Below, piece by piece: positions 1 through 10,400 of a stretch of DNA of 64,000 nt. Both the position numbers and the translations under genes were made by a program. Position 1 is the stretch's first letter; every line of letters starts with the position of its first letter. The DNA is from Paenibacillus hexagrammi (lineage in GTDB: Bacteria > Bacillota > Bacilli > Paenibacillales > NBRC-103111): NCBI RefSeq assembly GCF_021513275.1, contig NZ_CP090978.1, forward strand, positions 4,726,501-4,790,500. Reading direction: 5' to 3'. Below the pieces are notes generated by a model that was not told where the DNA came from, did no database searches, and saw only the letters and a list, made by a program, of their open reading frames with translations.

Positions 1-453
1 AGGAATAAATAGCTTTTTATCGGGCTGAACATGAAGTACATCATGCAAGGCTTGATATGCAGTCAAAGCCGTGAGGGGTACCGCGGCGGCCTCAATAAAA
101 GAAAGGTTTTTAGGCATAATGGAAATCGCCCCCTCATGGACTGCCGCGTACTCAGCAAAAGCTCCAATTTTATTCATTGGCAGCCTCGTATAAACGAGAT
201 CTCCAACCTTGAATTTCACAACATCTTTTCCAACAGCCTCAATAACGCCGGATAGTTCGTTTCCTAAAGTTAAAGGGAAGTCATAATCGGCAATCATGCG
301 AATACTCCCATTTAAGATAAGAATGTCTAAGGGATTTACACCCGCCGCTTTTACTTTGATAAGAACCTCATGGTTATTGATTTCCGGTATTTTTATATTG
401 TTTATTTCTAATTGGATTTGTTTCGAATATTTTTTCATTTGTGCAGCTTTCAA
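1..453 (-). CDS. Zinc-type alcohol dehydrogenase/quinone oxidoreductase (MDR family), 3' end cut by window edge
   Basis: The reverse strand reads 151 codons without a stop to the window edge, so only the N-terminal half is present. It begins at TTG (453-451) with an AAAGGAGA Shine-Dalgarno about 10 nt upstream; the protein starts MKAAQMKKYSKQIQLEI. Visible MDR (GroES-like) features are EVLIKVKAAGVNPLDI, the LTLGNELSGVIEAVG segment, KVGDLVYTR and the AAVPLTALTAYQAL helix that precedes the Rossmann fold. These are typical of NAD(P)H:quinone oxidoreductase/zeta-crystallin-like enzymes that reduce quinones or enones. The catalytic-zinc cysteines of true alcohol dehydrogenases are not seen. It lies downstream of, and in the same direction as, an old yellow enzyme and two SDRs, which suggests one redox/detoxification group. 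The substrate is unknown. Confidence 0.8.
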   Translation of the reverse strand, partial: MKAAQMKKYSKQIQLEINNIKIPEINNHEVLIKVKAAGVNPLDILILNGSIRMIADYDFPLTLGNELSGVIEAVGKDVVKFKVGDLVYTRLPMNKIGAFAEYAAVHEGAISIMPKNLSFIEAAAVPLTALTAYQALHDVLHVQPDKKLFIP

Positions 454-564
454 TTATTCATCTTCTCCTTTTCTCATTTATCTTATTTCCACATTCGTAT
501 TTTGGAAAAATTGATGGCGTACTTTAACTTGTACGCCATCATATAGCAATATCCATGTTGTTCT

Positions 565-1647
565 TTACTGTTGTTGAGATTGAAGTTCTTTCATCGTAGG
601 ATAATCTGTGTAACCCTCACTTCCGTTGCCAGAGTACAATGTATTACGATCAGCTTCATTCAAAGGAAAGCCTTCTTTAAGACGTTCAACTAAGTCTGGA
701 TTAGCTAATGACCATACCCCGACTGGCGCCATATCAGCAAGGCCATTATCAATATCTACACTAAGATCATCTAGAGACCGTCCAGCTCTATTGACTAATA
801 AAGGATTTGGCCAGATGTTGCGAATTTCACGGAGCAGTGTTTCGTTCCCTAAATGCATAACATGGAGGTAAGCTAAATTATATTGAGCTAATTCTTTTAC
901 AAGGTGAAGATATACTTCAGGGCCGTGTTCGCCCTCATCAATTCCGTTAAGAGGTGTTCCCGGCGAAATACGGAAACCTGTTCGTTCTGCTCCAATTTCT
1001 TCAACGATTGCTTTTGTTACTTCAATTGCAAAGCGAGCACGGTTCTCTATCGATCCACCGTATTTATCCGCCCGTGTATTAGAATTCTCCCCGAAAAATT
1101 GATTAATCAGATAACCATTGGCTCCGTGAATTTCAACGCCGTCAGCACCTGCTTTAATTGCTGCCGCTGCTGCTTTCCGGAAGTCTGCAATTGTCGTCTG
1201 GATATCCTCTTCACTTAATTCTCTTGGAACGGGTATTTCCTGCATCCCTTTTGCCGTAAACATTTCTTCACCGGGTTTGATCGCAGATGGTGCAACGGGT
1301 TGACGATGATGTGGTGTATTGTCGGGGTGCGAAACACGACCGACATGCATTAATTGGATAAAAATAAATCCACCTGCATCATGTACCGAGTCCGTAACCT
1401 TTTTCCAACCTTCAATATGTTTTTCCGTATAGATGCCCGGTGACCTTAAGTAACCTTGTCCATCATCAGAAGGTTGTGTGCCTTCACTAATAATTAAACC
1501 CATCGATGCTCTTTGTGCATAATAATGTGAAGTTAACTCTCCCGGCGTACCATCCTCGTGCGCTCTACTACGTGTCATTGGTGCCATCGCTAACCGATGG
1601 GGTAATTCCAGATTGCCAATTTTCGTTTTGCTCCACAGTATTTCCAT
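565..1647 (-). CDS. NADH:flavin oxidoreductase / alkene reductase (old yellow enzyme family, NemA-like)
   Basis: A 360-residue protein of the usual length for FMN-dependent ene-reductases. It has the TIM-barrel start (LPHRLAMAPMTRSRA), the active-site HGANGYLINQFF with the substrate-binding pair His174 and Asn177 (HxxN, as in NemA/OYE), and the family signature YGGSIENRARF at 196-206. Family members reduce activated C=C bonds, nitroesters, N-ethylmaleimide or quinones using NAD(P)H. The start ATG is preceded by AAGGGG. It lies downstream of the two SDR genes (57 nt gap to the first), on the same strand, and is probably co-transcribed with them. The TetR gene next door may control the group through the GAAYGATCATTC palindromes. 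The physiological electrophile is not known. Confidence 0.93.
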   Translation of the reverse strand: MEILWSKTKIGNLELPHRLAMAPMTRSRAHEDGTPGELTSHYYAQRASMGLIISEGTQPSDDGQGYLRSPGIYTEKHIEGWKKVTDSVHDAGGFIFIQLMHVGRVSHPDNTPHHRQPVAPSAIKPGEEMFTAKGMQEIPVPRELSEEDIQTTIADFRKAAAAAIKAGADGVEIHGANGYLINQFFGENSNTRADKYGGSIENRARFAIEVTKAIVEEIGAERTGFRISPGTPLNGIDEGEHGPEVYLHLVKELAQYNLAYLHVMHLGNETLLREIRNIWPNPLLVNRAGRSLDDLSVDIDNGLADMAPVGVWSLANPDLVERLKEGFPLNEADRNTLYSGNGSEGYTDYPTMKELQSQQQ

Positions 1648-1703
1648 TCTTAATAACCCCTTTTTGAGTTTGGTCTATTTTATTAACTCCAATGTTTTTT
1701 CAA

Positions 1704-2489
1704 TTATCGCTCCACTTTAGCCTGTGCGGATCTGACCGCATTTGTCATGAGCTTACGAGGCAGCAACCGCGGCAAGAACGCCATGAACTTGTTGCGCCCC
1801 CCTGTTATGATTAAAGTCTTGCCCCGCAAGAATTCGCGATATCCTATGTCAGCCACCTGTCCAACCTCCATGACGCCGTTTCTAAACAACTTTGAGGTGG
1901 TCAGCCCAGCACGATCGACGAAACCTGTGGCAGTTGGCCCCGGACAGAGTGCGGACACAGTCACGCCCGTGCCACGCAACTCATTCTCCAAAGCCTCAGT
2001 GAACGATAGTACGTATGCCTTTGTCGCGTAGTAAACCGCCATAAGTGGTCCTGGAAAAAAAGCAACCAATGAAGCCACATTCAGCACGCCCCCTTGGTGC
2101 CTTTTGACCATATCCGGTAAGAACACCTTCGTCATTACAGTCAGAGCCTTGATATTGATGTCGATCATATTCATCTCTTGCTCTAGCTGTGTCTCTAAGA
2201 ATTCACCGTACAAGCCGAAGCCCGCATTATTAACAAGAAAGTCGACGGTAATCCCTTTTTCTTTAAGCTCCCAGTAGATTTCCTCTGCCACCCCAGGTAA
2301 CGCAACATTTTTGGCGATGTATGTCGTTTGGACATGGTACTTTTCCCGATATTCCCTCGCGAGTTCCACGAGCTTGTCCTCGCTGCGTGCGACTAATACC
2401 AAGTCATATCCGTCTTTGGCGAAACGATCCGCCAGCTCTTTTCCAATTCCGCCCGACGCTCCGGTAATTAGCACAGTTTTGTTCATCAT
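1704..2489 (-). CDS. Short-chain dehydrogenase/reductase (DltE-like SDR)
   Basis: A 261-residue classical SDR with the cofactor motif TGASGGIG at 9-16, NNAG at 87-90, catalytic Ser140 and the YxxxK pair Tyr153/Lys157. The Arg-rich segment after beta-2 (ARSEDKL) suggests NADP(H). The C-terminal LPRLLPRKLMTNAVRSAQ tail resembles DltE/YqjQ-like oxidoreductases that reduce a carbonyl of unknown substrate. The start codon overlaps the stop of the upstream SDR in an ATGA arrangement (2486-2489), which implies translational coupling and a shared message. Confidence 0.9.
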   Translation of the reverse strand: MMNKTVLITGASGGIGKELADRFAKDGYDLVLVARSEDKLVELAREYREKYHVQTTYIAKNVALPGVAEEIYWELKEKGITVDFLVNNAGFGLYGEFLETQLEQEMNMIDINIKALTVMTKVFLPDMVKRHQGGVLNVASLVAFFPGPLMAVYYATKAYVLSFTEALENELRGTGVTVSALCPGPTATGFVDRAGLTTSKLFRNGVMEVGQVADIGYREFLRGKTLIITGGRNKFMAFLPRLLPRKLMTNAVRSAQAKVER

Positions 2490-3193
2490 TTAAGCTGTGG
2501 GTAAATAGCAGCTACACCGCCAGCGAGAGCACGCTGGAGTTGACGGCTCGGTTCATCAGCAAGAATTTCAAAGCTATCGGACTCTATTCCATCAATTGCA
2601 ATTTTTGCAATATCAGCAGGGTTGGACTTCGGAGCTTCAACCCCTGATGTCATGTCTGTATCCATAAAGCCCACATGCAAGCCAGCTACTCTTACATTTT
2701 GAGGATACAGATTTAAGCGCAACTCGTTCGTCATTGCCCAAGCTGCTGCCTTTGCAGCTGAATAAGCGCCTTCACTTCCCCCAATACTGAACCATGATAA
2801 TGCCGAAAGAATATTCAGTATGGATCCTCCCCCATTATTAATAAGAATAGGTGCGAAATTGCGAATCATGGATAATGTGCCAAAGAAATGCGTATTAATT
2901 TCCAACTGTATTTGATCGAGATCACCGTCAAGCAAAGTAGCGCCTGTAGCCGAGCCTGCATTGTTGATCAGAAGCGTAACATCTTTAGCGGCCATAGCAG
3001 CTGCAGCTACCTCTTGAGGGTTGGTAATATCAAGCTTTACAGGAATTGCACCGGGAATGTCAATGGACTTCGGATTTCTGGCTCCGGCATACACCTTAGC
3101 TCCTCTGGATAGAAGTTCAAGGGCGAGATGGCGACCAAAACCTCGATTCGCGCCAGTGACAAATGCAACTTGTTGTGAAATATTCATGTTCAT
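2486..3193 (-). CDS. Short-chain dehydrogenase/reductase (SDR family oxidoreductase)
   Basis: A 235-residue SDR with TGANRGFG at 13-20, NNAG at 77-80, Ser130 and Tyr144xxxLys148. It is the first gene of a same-strand group (SDR, SDR, old yellow enzyme, and probably the MDR gene at the window start). Its 4-nt ATGA overlap with the next SDR indicates coupling. The roughly 310 bp upstream contain two operator-like palindromes that match one in the tetR promoter, so repression by that TetR protein is a reasonable inference. The substrate cannot be told from sequence; carbonyl or aldehyde reduction is likely for the family. Confidence 0.9.
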   Translation of the reverse strand: MNMNISQQVAFVTGANRGFGRHLALELLSRGAKVYAGARNPKSIDIPGAIPVKLDITNPQEVAAAAMAAKDVTLLINNAGSATGATLLDGDLDQIQLEINTHFFGTLSMIRNFAPILINNGGGSILNILSALSWFSIGGSEGAYSAAKAAAWAMTNELRLNLYPQNVRVAGLHVGFMDTDMTSGVEAPKSNPADIAKIAIDGIESDSFEILADEPSRQLQRALAGGVAAIYPQLK

Positions 3194-3306
3194 GTGCTCC
3201 TTTTATTGTATTTTGTTTATGAAATTGTTTTTAAAGCTATTCGCTCTGCGTTTTGATCTGTAGTATACGGTAAGCGAGTTATTGCTCGATATCCGCCCCT
3301 TATTGG

Positions 3307-3318
3307 GAACGATCATTC
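3307..3318. promoter_or_regulatory. Putative TetR operator, SDR operon site 1
   Basis: GAACGATCATTC lies 113 bp upstream of the first SDR start. It differs by one base from the perfect palindrome at 3413-3424 and shares GAACGATC with the tetR promoter site at 4120-4127. It is probably a binding site of the neighbouring TetR regulator. Confidence 0.6.
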
Positions 3319-3411
3319 TTGATATTGCAAAAAAAACTGCATGCCTTATCCTGTTGTTTTTGTGTTGTGCTTAAAGCAAAGCTTTAGGGCTTCTTTCTGC
3401 GATTCCTTTTG

Positions 3412-3425
3412 AGAATGATCATTCT
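3412..3425. promoter_or_regulatory. Putative TetR operator, SDR operon site 2 (perfect 14-bp palindrome)
   Basis: AGAATGATCATTCT is a perfect 14-bp inverted repeat in the spacer between the TetR gene and the SDR operon it precedes. Its flanks (TTGAGAAYGATC) also match the site in the tetR promoter. The rest of this 310-bp spacer (3194-3504) shows no gene. Confidence 0.65.
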
Positions 3426-3504
3426 AAAATAGGTATAAAATAAATAGATCTGAAAGAGCATGAATTAGCATAAGGGTGACTTTTTGCATCTGAACTGACT
3501 ACAC

Positions 3505-4083
3505 TCATTCTTCCAAAAGTTTCATCGAAATATGACTAATGCGGTGAAGCTTTTCTTTGGAAGCCGAGGTTCTTGCCATTACCCTTAACCCTATCCATAC
3601 ATTATGCAGGTATTCCGCCAATTCCTCAGCATTGTAAGTGGAGGTGAATTCACCTTCACGCTGTCCCCAAAGAATAATCTCCTTGAGCACTTGCTCTGCT
3701 GTCGTGAATGATTTCGTGGACTTGTTGTCGACCTCGGCGTCGCGCGCCGCCAATTCTACGGCCGAATTCACCATTAAGCACCCGGCTGGCGAGTCCTCAT
3801 CCCCGTCGATCATAAAACTAAAAATAAACTGTAATGCCTCCGATGCAGTCTTGGAACGTTTAACCCCTCCAGCAAGCGCGGCGCTGATTTTGTCGTCAAA
3901 CCGGTCCATCGCTTTTAGGAACAGATTGTGCTTATCGCCAAAAGTATCATACAAGCTTCTTCGATGAATGCCCATATGCTCAACCAACTCGGTCATGGAC
4001 GTTTTCTCGTACCCCTGCTCCCAAAAGAGCCTCATCGCCTTATCCAAGACCTCTTTCTCTTCAAACTCCTTGCTTCTCGCCAT
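3505..4083 (-). CDS. TetR/AcrR family transcriptional regulator
   Basis: About 192 residues with an N-terminal TetR helix-turn-helix: KAMRLFWEQGYEKTSMTELV then MGIHRRSLYDTFGDKHNLF. The ligand-binding half contains a LWGQREGEF element seen in TetR_C_11-type members. Two ATGs are possible. The one at 4083 sits 9 nt after GGAGG, while the one at 4089 is too close to it, so 4083 is preferred. Members with this HTH often respond to electrophiles or toxic small molecules and repress adjacent oxidoreductases. Here the downstream genes are SDRs and an ene-reductase. Its own promoter contains the same operator motif, suggesting autorepression. Confidence 0.92.
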   Translation of the reverse strand: MARSKEFEEKEVLDKAMRLFWEQGYEKTSMTELVEHMGIHRRSLYDTFGDKHNLFLKAMDRFDDKISAALAGGVKRSKTASEALQFIFSFMIDGDEDSPAGCLMVNSAVELAARDAEVDNKSTKSFTTAEQVLKEIILWGQREGEFTSTYNAEELAEYLHNVWIGLRVMARTSASKEKLHRISHISMKLLEE

Positions 4084-4104
4084 TCCCATCTCCCTCCCTC
4101 AAGT

Positions 4105-4133
4105 AATATAACATATTGAGAACGATCAGTAAA
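4105..4133 (-). promoter_or_regulatory. tetR promoter with embedded operator half-site
   Basis: On the reverse strand, TTTACT (4133-4128), a 17-bp spacer and TATATT (4110-4105) form a sigma-A-like promoter. The spacer contains GATCGTTCTCAA, the same element as the two SDR-operon palindromes. A repressor bound there would block RNA polymerase directly. Confidence 0.6.
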
Positions 4134-4362
4134 GAAATCGTCATATGGCATTATATTCCTACTGAGTCAGTTGTTCTATACTTCCACATATTGGAACTAT
4201 CCTGCCCGTTAGCTTAACGCTAACGTCAGTCTTTCCTTAGTCTACAACTATATTTTCCAACCTTAGAGTAAAAAGAATCCGCTGATTATACTTCTGAACG
4301 TCCTTAGCGTATATTCTCCGAGTTAAAATGTTGGCTGGACCCCCCATATATCTTAAAAGGTA

Positions 4363-4395
4363 AAAAAGCCTCAGCATAAATTGCTGAGACTTTTT
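4363..4395 (-). terminator. Rho-independent terminator of the GH16 gene
   Basis: The inverted repeat AAAAAGCCTCAGCA / TGCTGAGACTTTTT (one G-U) has a 5-nt loop and a T-run in both directions. It lies 50 bp past the glucanase stop. No gene is seen between it and the tetR promoter. Confidence 0.8.
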
Positions 4396-4444
4396 ACATA
4401 AAAGAAAATAAACTGTTACCTTCAAAATGTTGACGCTATCCCTA

Positions 4445-7400
4445 TTAAAACTGATAAGGAATCACAATCTTGGAACCCTGCCCCACCGGAGCGTTTACCT
4501 TGACTTGCGTGTCACCGTTACCGATCTGATTCCACAACTCCAGCTTAATGCAGCCGTTATGGAAGTCTTGATAGTCGCCTGTAGCAGTGACGGAACCGCG
4601 ATCTGCTTGCGTGAATCGTTCCCACTCATTTGCTACTGGGTTCAGCGCGTAGAGCGGAGACTGCTCCGTCCGATCCCAAGTGCCGTCGCCGTCAAAATCG
4701 TAAGAGATCAGGGCGAGGACGCCCGTACCCGCCGTAGCGGATACGGTATCCAGATCCAATGCGTAGGTCGTCACCGCACTGCCTCCGGCATATGGAGCGG
4801 TAATTCCATCAAACATGTACGTAACCGGATTGTTCACCGTGAGGTACGTCCCGCCTTCAGCAGAGACAATGATGTCACTGCTTTCTGCGGAACCGGCGAA
4901 TCTGGACAAACCGGAGATTCCTTGCGCCCCCCCAGTCAAGTAGAGCGTATCTGTGAGAGGAAGTGCTTGGATGACTTGATCGACAGCCGCATCAGGATAC
5001 CCTGCCGCATTCACGGAGATCGTATAGGTTCCCGGTGACGGAAAGCCCGCCGGATTCATCGCAATCCGCCCACCGTATACGTTGTAATATACGCTTTCTG
5101 CTACGGTCGCACCGTTAATGGACAAGGAAGTAATGGCATTTCTCCAAGCTTCACTATCTGTAAAGGTAAGATCAAAAGGCTGACCGACGTAGTTGCCATT
5201 TGTGTTGGCATGTAAAGTCGGAGCTGCTCCTGCCGCCTCCACCACCTTGACCAAACGAACATTATCGATGGTCACATCGTACGGTAGTGTTACTTCCGCA
5301 TCTCCCGCTTCTTCTCCCAGCCCGATGAGCAGTTTTTTGCTGCCGGGCACGGTTACATCCAGGATACGCTCGTACGTTTTCATGGTGCTGTCTACAGCAA
5401 TGACTTCTTTGTTCGCTACATCCTGAAGCTCTACATAGACGTTGCGTGGCTGTGTTGATTTCACATCCATGGAAAGCTTGTAAGTACCAGTCTCGACGGG
5501 GACATTCATTTGATACAGCTGAATTTCCCACCATGCACCGCCTGCACTCGTTACAGTCGCCTGTACTTGACCATTGTTCAGTGTAAAATCAGCCTGCCCC
5601 TTGCCTGTCTCATACACGCCTTGATTGTGCACCTTCCATACCGGAGCGGACGTTTCTCCGTCACCGAACTGCGTGCTGGCTGCGAATGTGCCGTCTTGCA
5701 CGACACTGTCGCCCACTTCCACCCACTGCTTTTCTGGAACTGGAACAGGATCGCTACCCCCGCCACCATTGTCACCCGCTACGACCTTCACGACCTTGAC
5801 ATTGTCAATCGTGATGCCGTACGGAACCGATACTGCCGGGTCGGCGGCATCTTTTCCAAGGCCAAACATAAATTTCTTATCCCCTGTTTCCGCCACATCA
5901 ATCACACGCTCGTACGTATGCAAGCCGCTGCTCACATCGAAGGTTTCACGCTGGCCGCCCAAGTCTGCGTAAACAGGACGGGCTCGGTCCGAGTTCATAT
6001 CAAAGGCAATTTTGTAGGTGCCTGCTTCGTGGATCGGAACGCCCATTTGGTAAAGCTGAATCTCCCACCATTCTCCGCCTGCACTCATAACTGTAGCTTG
6101 AACCTGACCATTGGCTAGAGCAAAATCAGCTTGCCCTTTGCCCGGCTCGTAGATGCCCTGATTGTGCGTCTTCCACACAGGTGACGACGTCTCACCCACG
6201 CCAAACTCCGTACTGTCGGTGAAGCTGCCATCCTGTAGTAAATTGGAGCCGACTTCTACCCAGGAAGCGTTATCTGCGATTAGAACGGCTTGCGACACCT
6301 GCGCCGCCGCATATCCATCAGCTTGAATTTGAATCGTGTAAGTAGCCGGGGTCGTAAATAGACTTGCGTTCAGGATGATCGAGCCCATCTGCACCGTATA
6401 GCTATCTGCTGGAATCTCCGCGCCATTGATGAGGACAGATTGAATCGCTGACCGCCAAGCGGCATCATCACTGAACGTAAGCTCGACCGATTTGCCAACC
6501 TTGTTATCTGCTTGGTCGGCGGCAAGCACCGGCGGCTTCGTTGGAGCTCCCTTCACTTCGAAAGCAACATTATCGATAAAAATATCATGAGCCGAGCCTA
6601 CAGCTGTCGTATCTGCAATGAGCCCCACCAGAAATTTCAAATCCAGCGGTTGATTCTCCGTCATGCGGAACGTAAACTCGTACGTTTTCATTTGGTTCGT
6701 CAGATCGACCGTTTGGTCAAAAAATCTTCGATAAGAGGAAGTCTCCGCAATGACCTCCATCTTCCGATTCACGGAAGCACGAGCGTCGAATCTCACCACA
6801 TAATCCAGTCCCTGCGTTGTGACAAGACCTTTTTGAAGCAGCAGAGCGCCCCATGGCTGTGAGCCTTGATTCGCAACCGTCAGCTTCATCTCGCCATTAT
6901 TGACCGCTCCTGTTGCATAGCCGCTGTCGCTGATCGCTTCCCAGCCGGTCATACCGTTATCAAAGCTGCCGTTTTGCAGCGGATAGAACACAACATTCGG
7001 ATCAAAATAAATACTTGTGCGAACCAGCTTTACATTATCAAGCGTAACTGTACCGGACGAACCGCCAAGATGGAACACAAGCTGCGCTTCCGGGTCTGTC
7101 GGCTGTGTCATGCTGAACGATACTGTTTTGGAGGACAAGGTTGTATCCAGTGTCACGGATTGTTTACCGTACGAAACCGATCCGTCTTTGCTGAGAAGCT
7201 CTGCTTCCATCGTTCTTTCGGCTGCGGAGGCCGCTGCGTCGAAGCTAAGCTCATAGGTCTGATCGTGAATCAGATTGATTCCTTTTTGCAGCACCTGTAC
7301 CGAATTCGCTTCCCCACTTCCCGGCTCTGTAATGGACACCTGAAGGTTACGCTGAGCTTCGCTTACAATTGCGCTCGCTTCTGCGCCCTGGGAAGTAAGC

Positions 7401-10400
7401 ACATGCCAATACGTCATGCGGCTAGCATCCCCTTGGTCAAAGGTTCCATTGTACACGTGGTTGCCGGAGCCGTTGAGCGGCACCTTGGCAGCGTCCTCGA
7501 GATTCGGCAGTCCGTCGATTTCAACCATTTTCACATTACCGATCCAAACGCTTCCATTATTGCTTCCCAAATTAAACAGTACGTTAGCCGCAAGGTCCGT
7601 ATCGGCTTTCATCACGAATGAATCTTCAAAGCTCTGCACCTGATTGGTGAGCGCATAAGTCTTCATTCTCGAGTAAGCGGAATATCCACGCGCTGATCCG
7701 CCTGACACTTTGGCTGATATGGTGCGCGAAGCAGATGTTTTGGCATCAAATGTAACTTTATACGTGTGTCCTTTCACAGCCGGAGCTTCCTGCCATAGCT
7801 GAATTGCATCCGCCGTCGAACCGCCGCTTGAAATCGTCGTCTTGGCAAAATTGCGGTTATCCAGAGCGTCTATCGATACAGTCGCCGCCGCCTGCTTGGC
7901 AGGATCCGCTTGGAATTTCCAGTAGTCCGTATTCGCTACGCCTTCGATTCCGTCTACATTTGGCTGATCGATATCGAAGTTGTTGTTATAGACTAGATTC
8001 CCGTCTTCCAACGGAGCTCTTACTTCTGACGGAATCGGCAACTTCTCGTAAACAGGCTTCACAGGCTGACGATACGCTCTGCCCGTCAAGTCATACACGC
8101 GGACATAATCGACTTCCATCGATTTTGGGAACTGTGTATCTGGACCGGGGTCACCATCAAAGAAGCCGCCGACCGCCAGATTGAGCAGCAGGTGAAACTT
8201 TTGGTCAAATGGAGCTGGATAGGTGTAATCGTCCGCTTGGTTCAAGCCTTTGCTGTACCATTCGTTTTGCGTGGAGTATAAGGTACCGTCGACGTACCAA
8301 CGGATTTCGCCGGGCTCCCATTCCAGGCTGTATGTATGCCAATCTGCAATGCTCGAGCCCTCTGGGAATTGATATTCTTTTCCCGTAAAGGAGTTGTTCG
8401 GCCATGTCTCTCCATAATGGATCGTTCCGGCCACTTTGTTCGGCTTGCTGCCCCAAGCCTCCATAATATCGATTTCGCCCGATGATGCCCAGACACCGTA
8501 GGCTCTGTCCTCCGGCAGCATCCAAATGGCTGGCCAATAGCCCTGCCCCGTAGGCAGCTTCGCTCTGATTTCGAACTTGCCGTATTTCTTGGCGTACAAG
8601 CCCGCTGTCTTCAAACGGGAAGAGGTGTACGGTACGCCGCCACGATCTTCTTTCTTCGCTGTGATGAGCAGCTTGCCATCCTGTACGGCCGCGTTCTCTT
8701 CCGTATAGTATTCTTTCTCGTTGTTTCCCCAGCCGGATACGTAACCGTCACCGCTGTCGTAACCGTTCGTCAGGTCGAAGGTCCATTTGGTGCGGTCGAC
8801 CTGGGAGCCGTCAAACTCATCGTGCCACACCAGCGTCCATGGATCAGTCTGGCCCGGGTTATCTCCACCGTTATTGTCGCCTCCATTGCCGCCAGTTCCA
8901 CCACCATCGTCTCCAGTTCCGCCACCGGAACCGCCGCCATTATTTCCGCCATTTCCGGAGCCTCCCCCGTTGCCGCCTGACCCGCCGCTGCTTCCAGAGG
9001 AACCACCTGAGGAACTACTCGAGCTGCGTGTTACCGAACCGCCTTGATCCACTCTAAAGCCTTGTCCCTTCGGCGTGTGCTCACCATTGACCTGCACGTT
9101 ATCGGCGTCTACCTTCGCTTCATTGATCTTTCCTTTAGAGGAAACGGTCGTTCCTCCAGCAGTTGAAGCAATTTGCAGACTGCCTACCTGTGCTTTGTCT
9201 GTCACGTTCAGTGATGTCTTGCCCTTGAGCTCCAGACTGCCTATTTTGCCTGAGATCGTGAGCTTCATATTAGATGCTTGTTCCGTTGAAGTCACGGAAT
9301 CTATCTCGCTGTTCTCCGATACCTCTAGATCCGTGCCGGATGCATCGACCTGTACCTGGGCAAATTTACCGTCGAGCTTCACTTTGCCCGCTTGCGCACT
9401 GCCCTCTTCACCTGCAATATGCACCTGCTCGATGCCGCTTCCCGTTACATCCTTAGCCTCCAGATTGGCACTGCCCTGTACGGTCAAATCGCTTACAGAG
9501 GTTGAGCCGGATGCCACAACACGTACCGGTCCGCTTTTCTTATGTACGAGCACTTTTCCAAGCGACGAGTTGTCAAAATGAACACTGTTGGCTCCGCCCC
9601 CAGCCACAATCGTTTGCCCCTGAACAGTGACATGATCCAAATGCACATCACCTTCGCCGACGCCGGCAGCCAGATACAGATTCCCGTCAATACGGACATT
9701 GCGCAAATCAGCGCCAGGCTGATTTACGATCACATTGCCTTTTATCTCCTCGCCGGTTTCAGCCTGCCCTGCTCCCAGCATCGTTCCCGCTGCGCGCGAA
9801 AGCATCACTACCGCCTCGGCTCTCGTGATCGCCCCCGATGGGCGAAGCGTGCCGTCCGGATAACCATTCATATATCCCGAGTTTGTCAGCGTCTTGACGG
9901 CGGTTTGCGCGTAAGCAGCTACCTCCGACCCGTCTGAAAAAGCACCGAGACCTGCAGCAGAAGCAGCAGCCTGCATGTGAAAAGCCTTACCGATCATGAG
10001 CGCAGCATCCTGCCGCTTGATAGGCTCATCGGGCTTAAACAATCCTCCCGGATAACCGGAAACATAGCCATATTCCCGGGCTGCAGCTACATCCTGCGCA
10101 TACCAGGCATTTGAATCCACATCCGTGAAGGCGTTATCTGCTTGTACCACAGGAAAATGGAAGATATGACCGATCATCACAGCAAACTCTGCGCGGGTTA
10201 CCTGACGATCCGGCTGAAAGCTCCCATCCTCGTAACCGCTTACAACTCCTTGCCGAACCCAATCATTAACAGTGGCTTCCGCCCAATGACCTTTCATATC
10301 CGATAAGGCGCCAGCGACAGAAGATTCTGAAGACGGCGCTGCGAACGCCATTGGTGCAGTTTGCGCTGCCAGCATCGAGCATGCCATGATAACGGCTATT

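Noticed and set aside
4427..9937. Several long plus-strand frames opposite the GH16 gene
   Set aside because: All are shadows of the intact 1,989-codon gene, with no ribosome sites and no family pattern.
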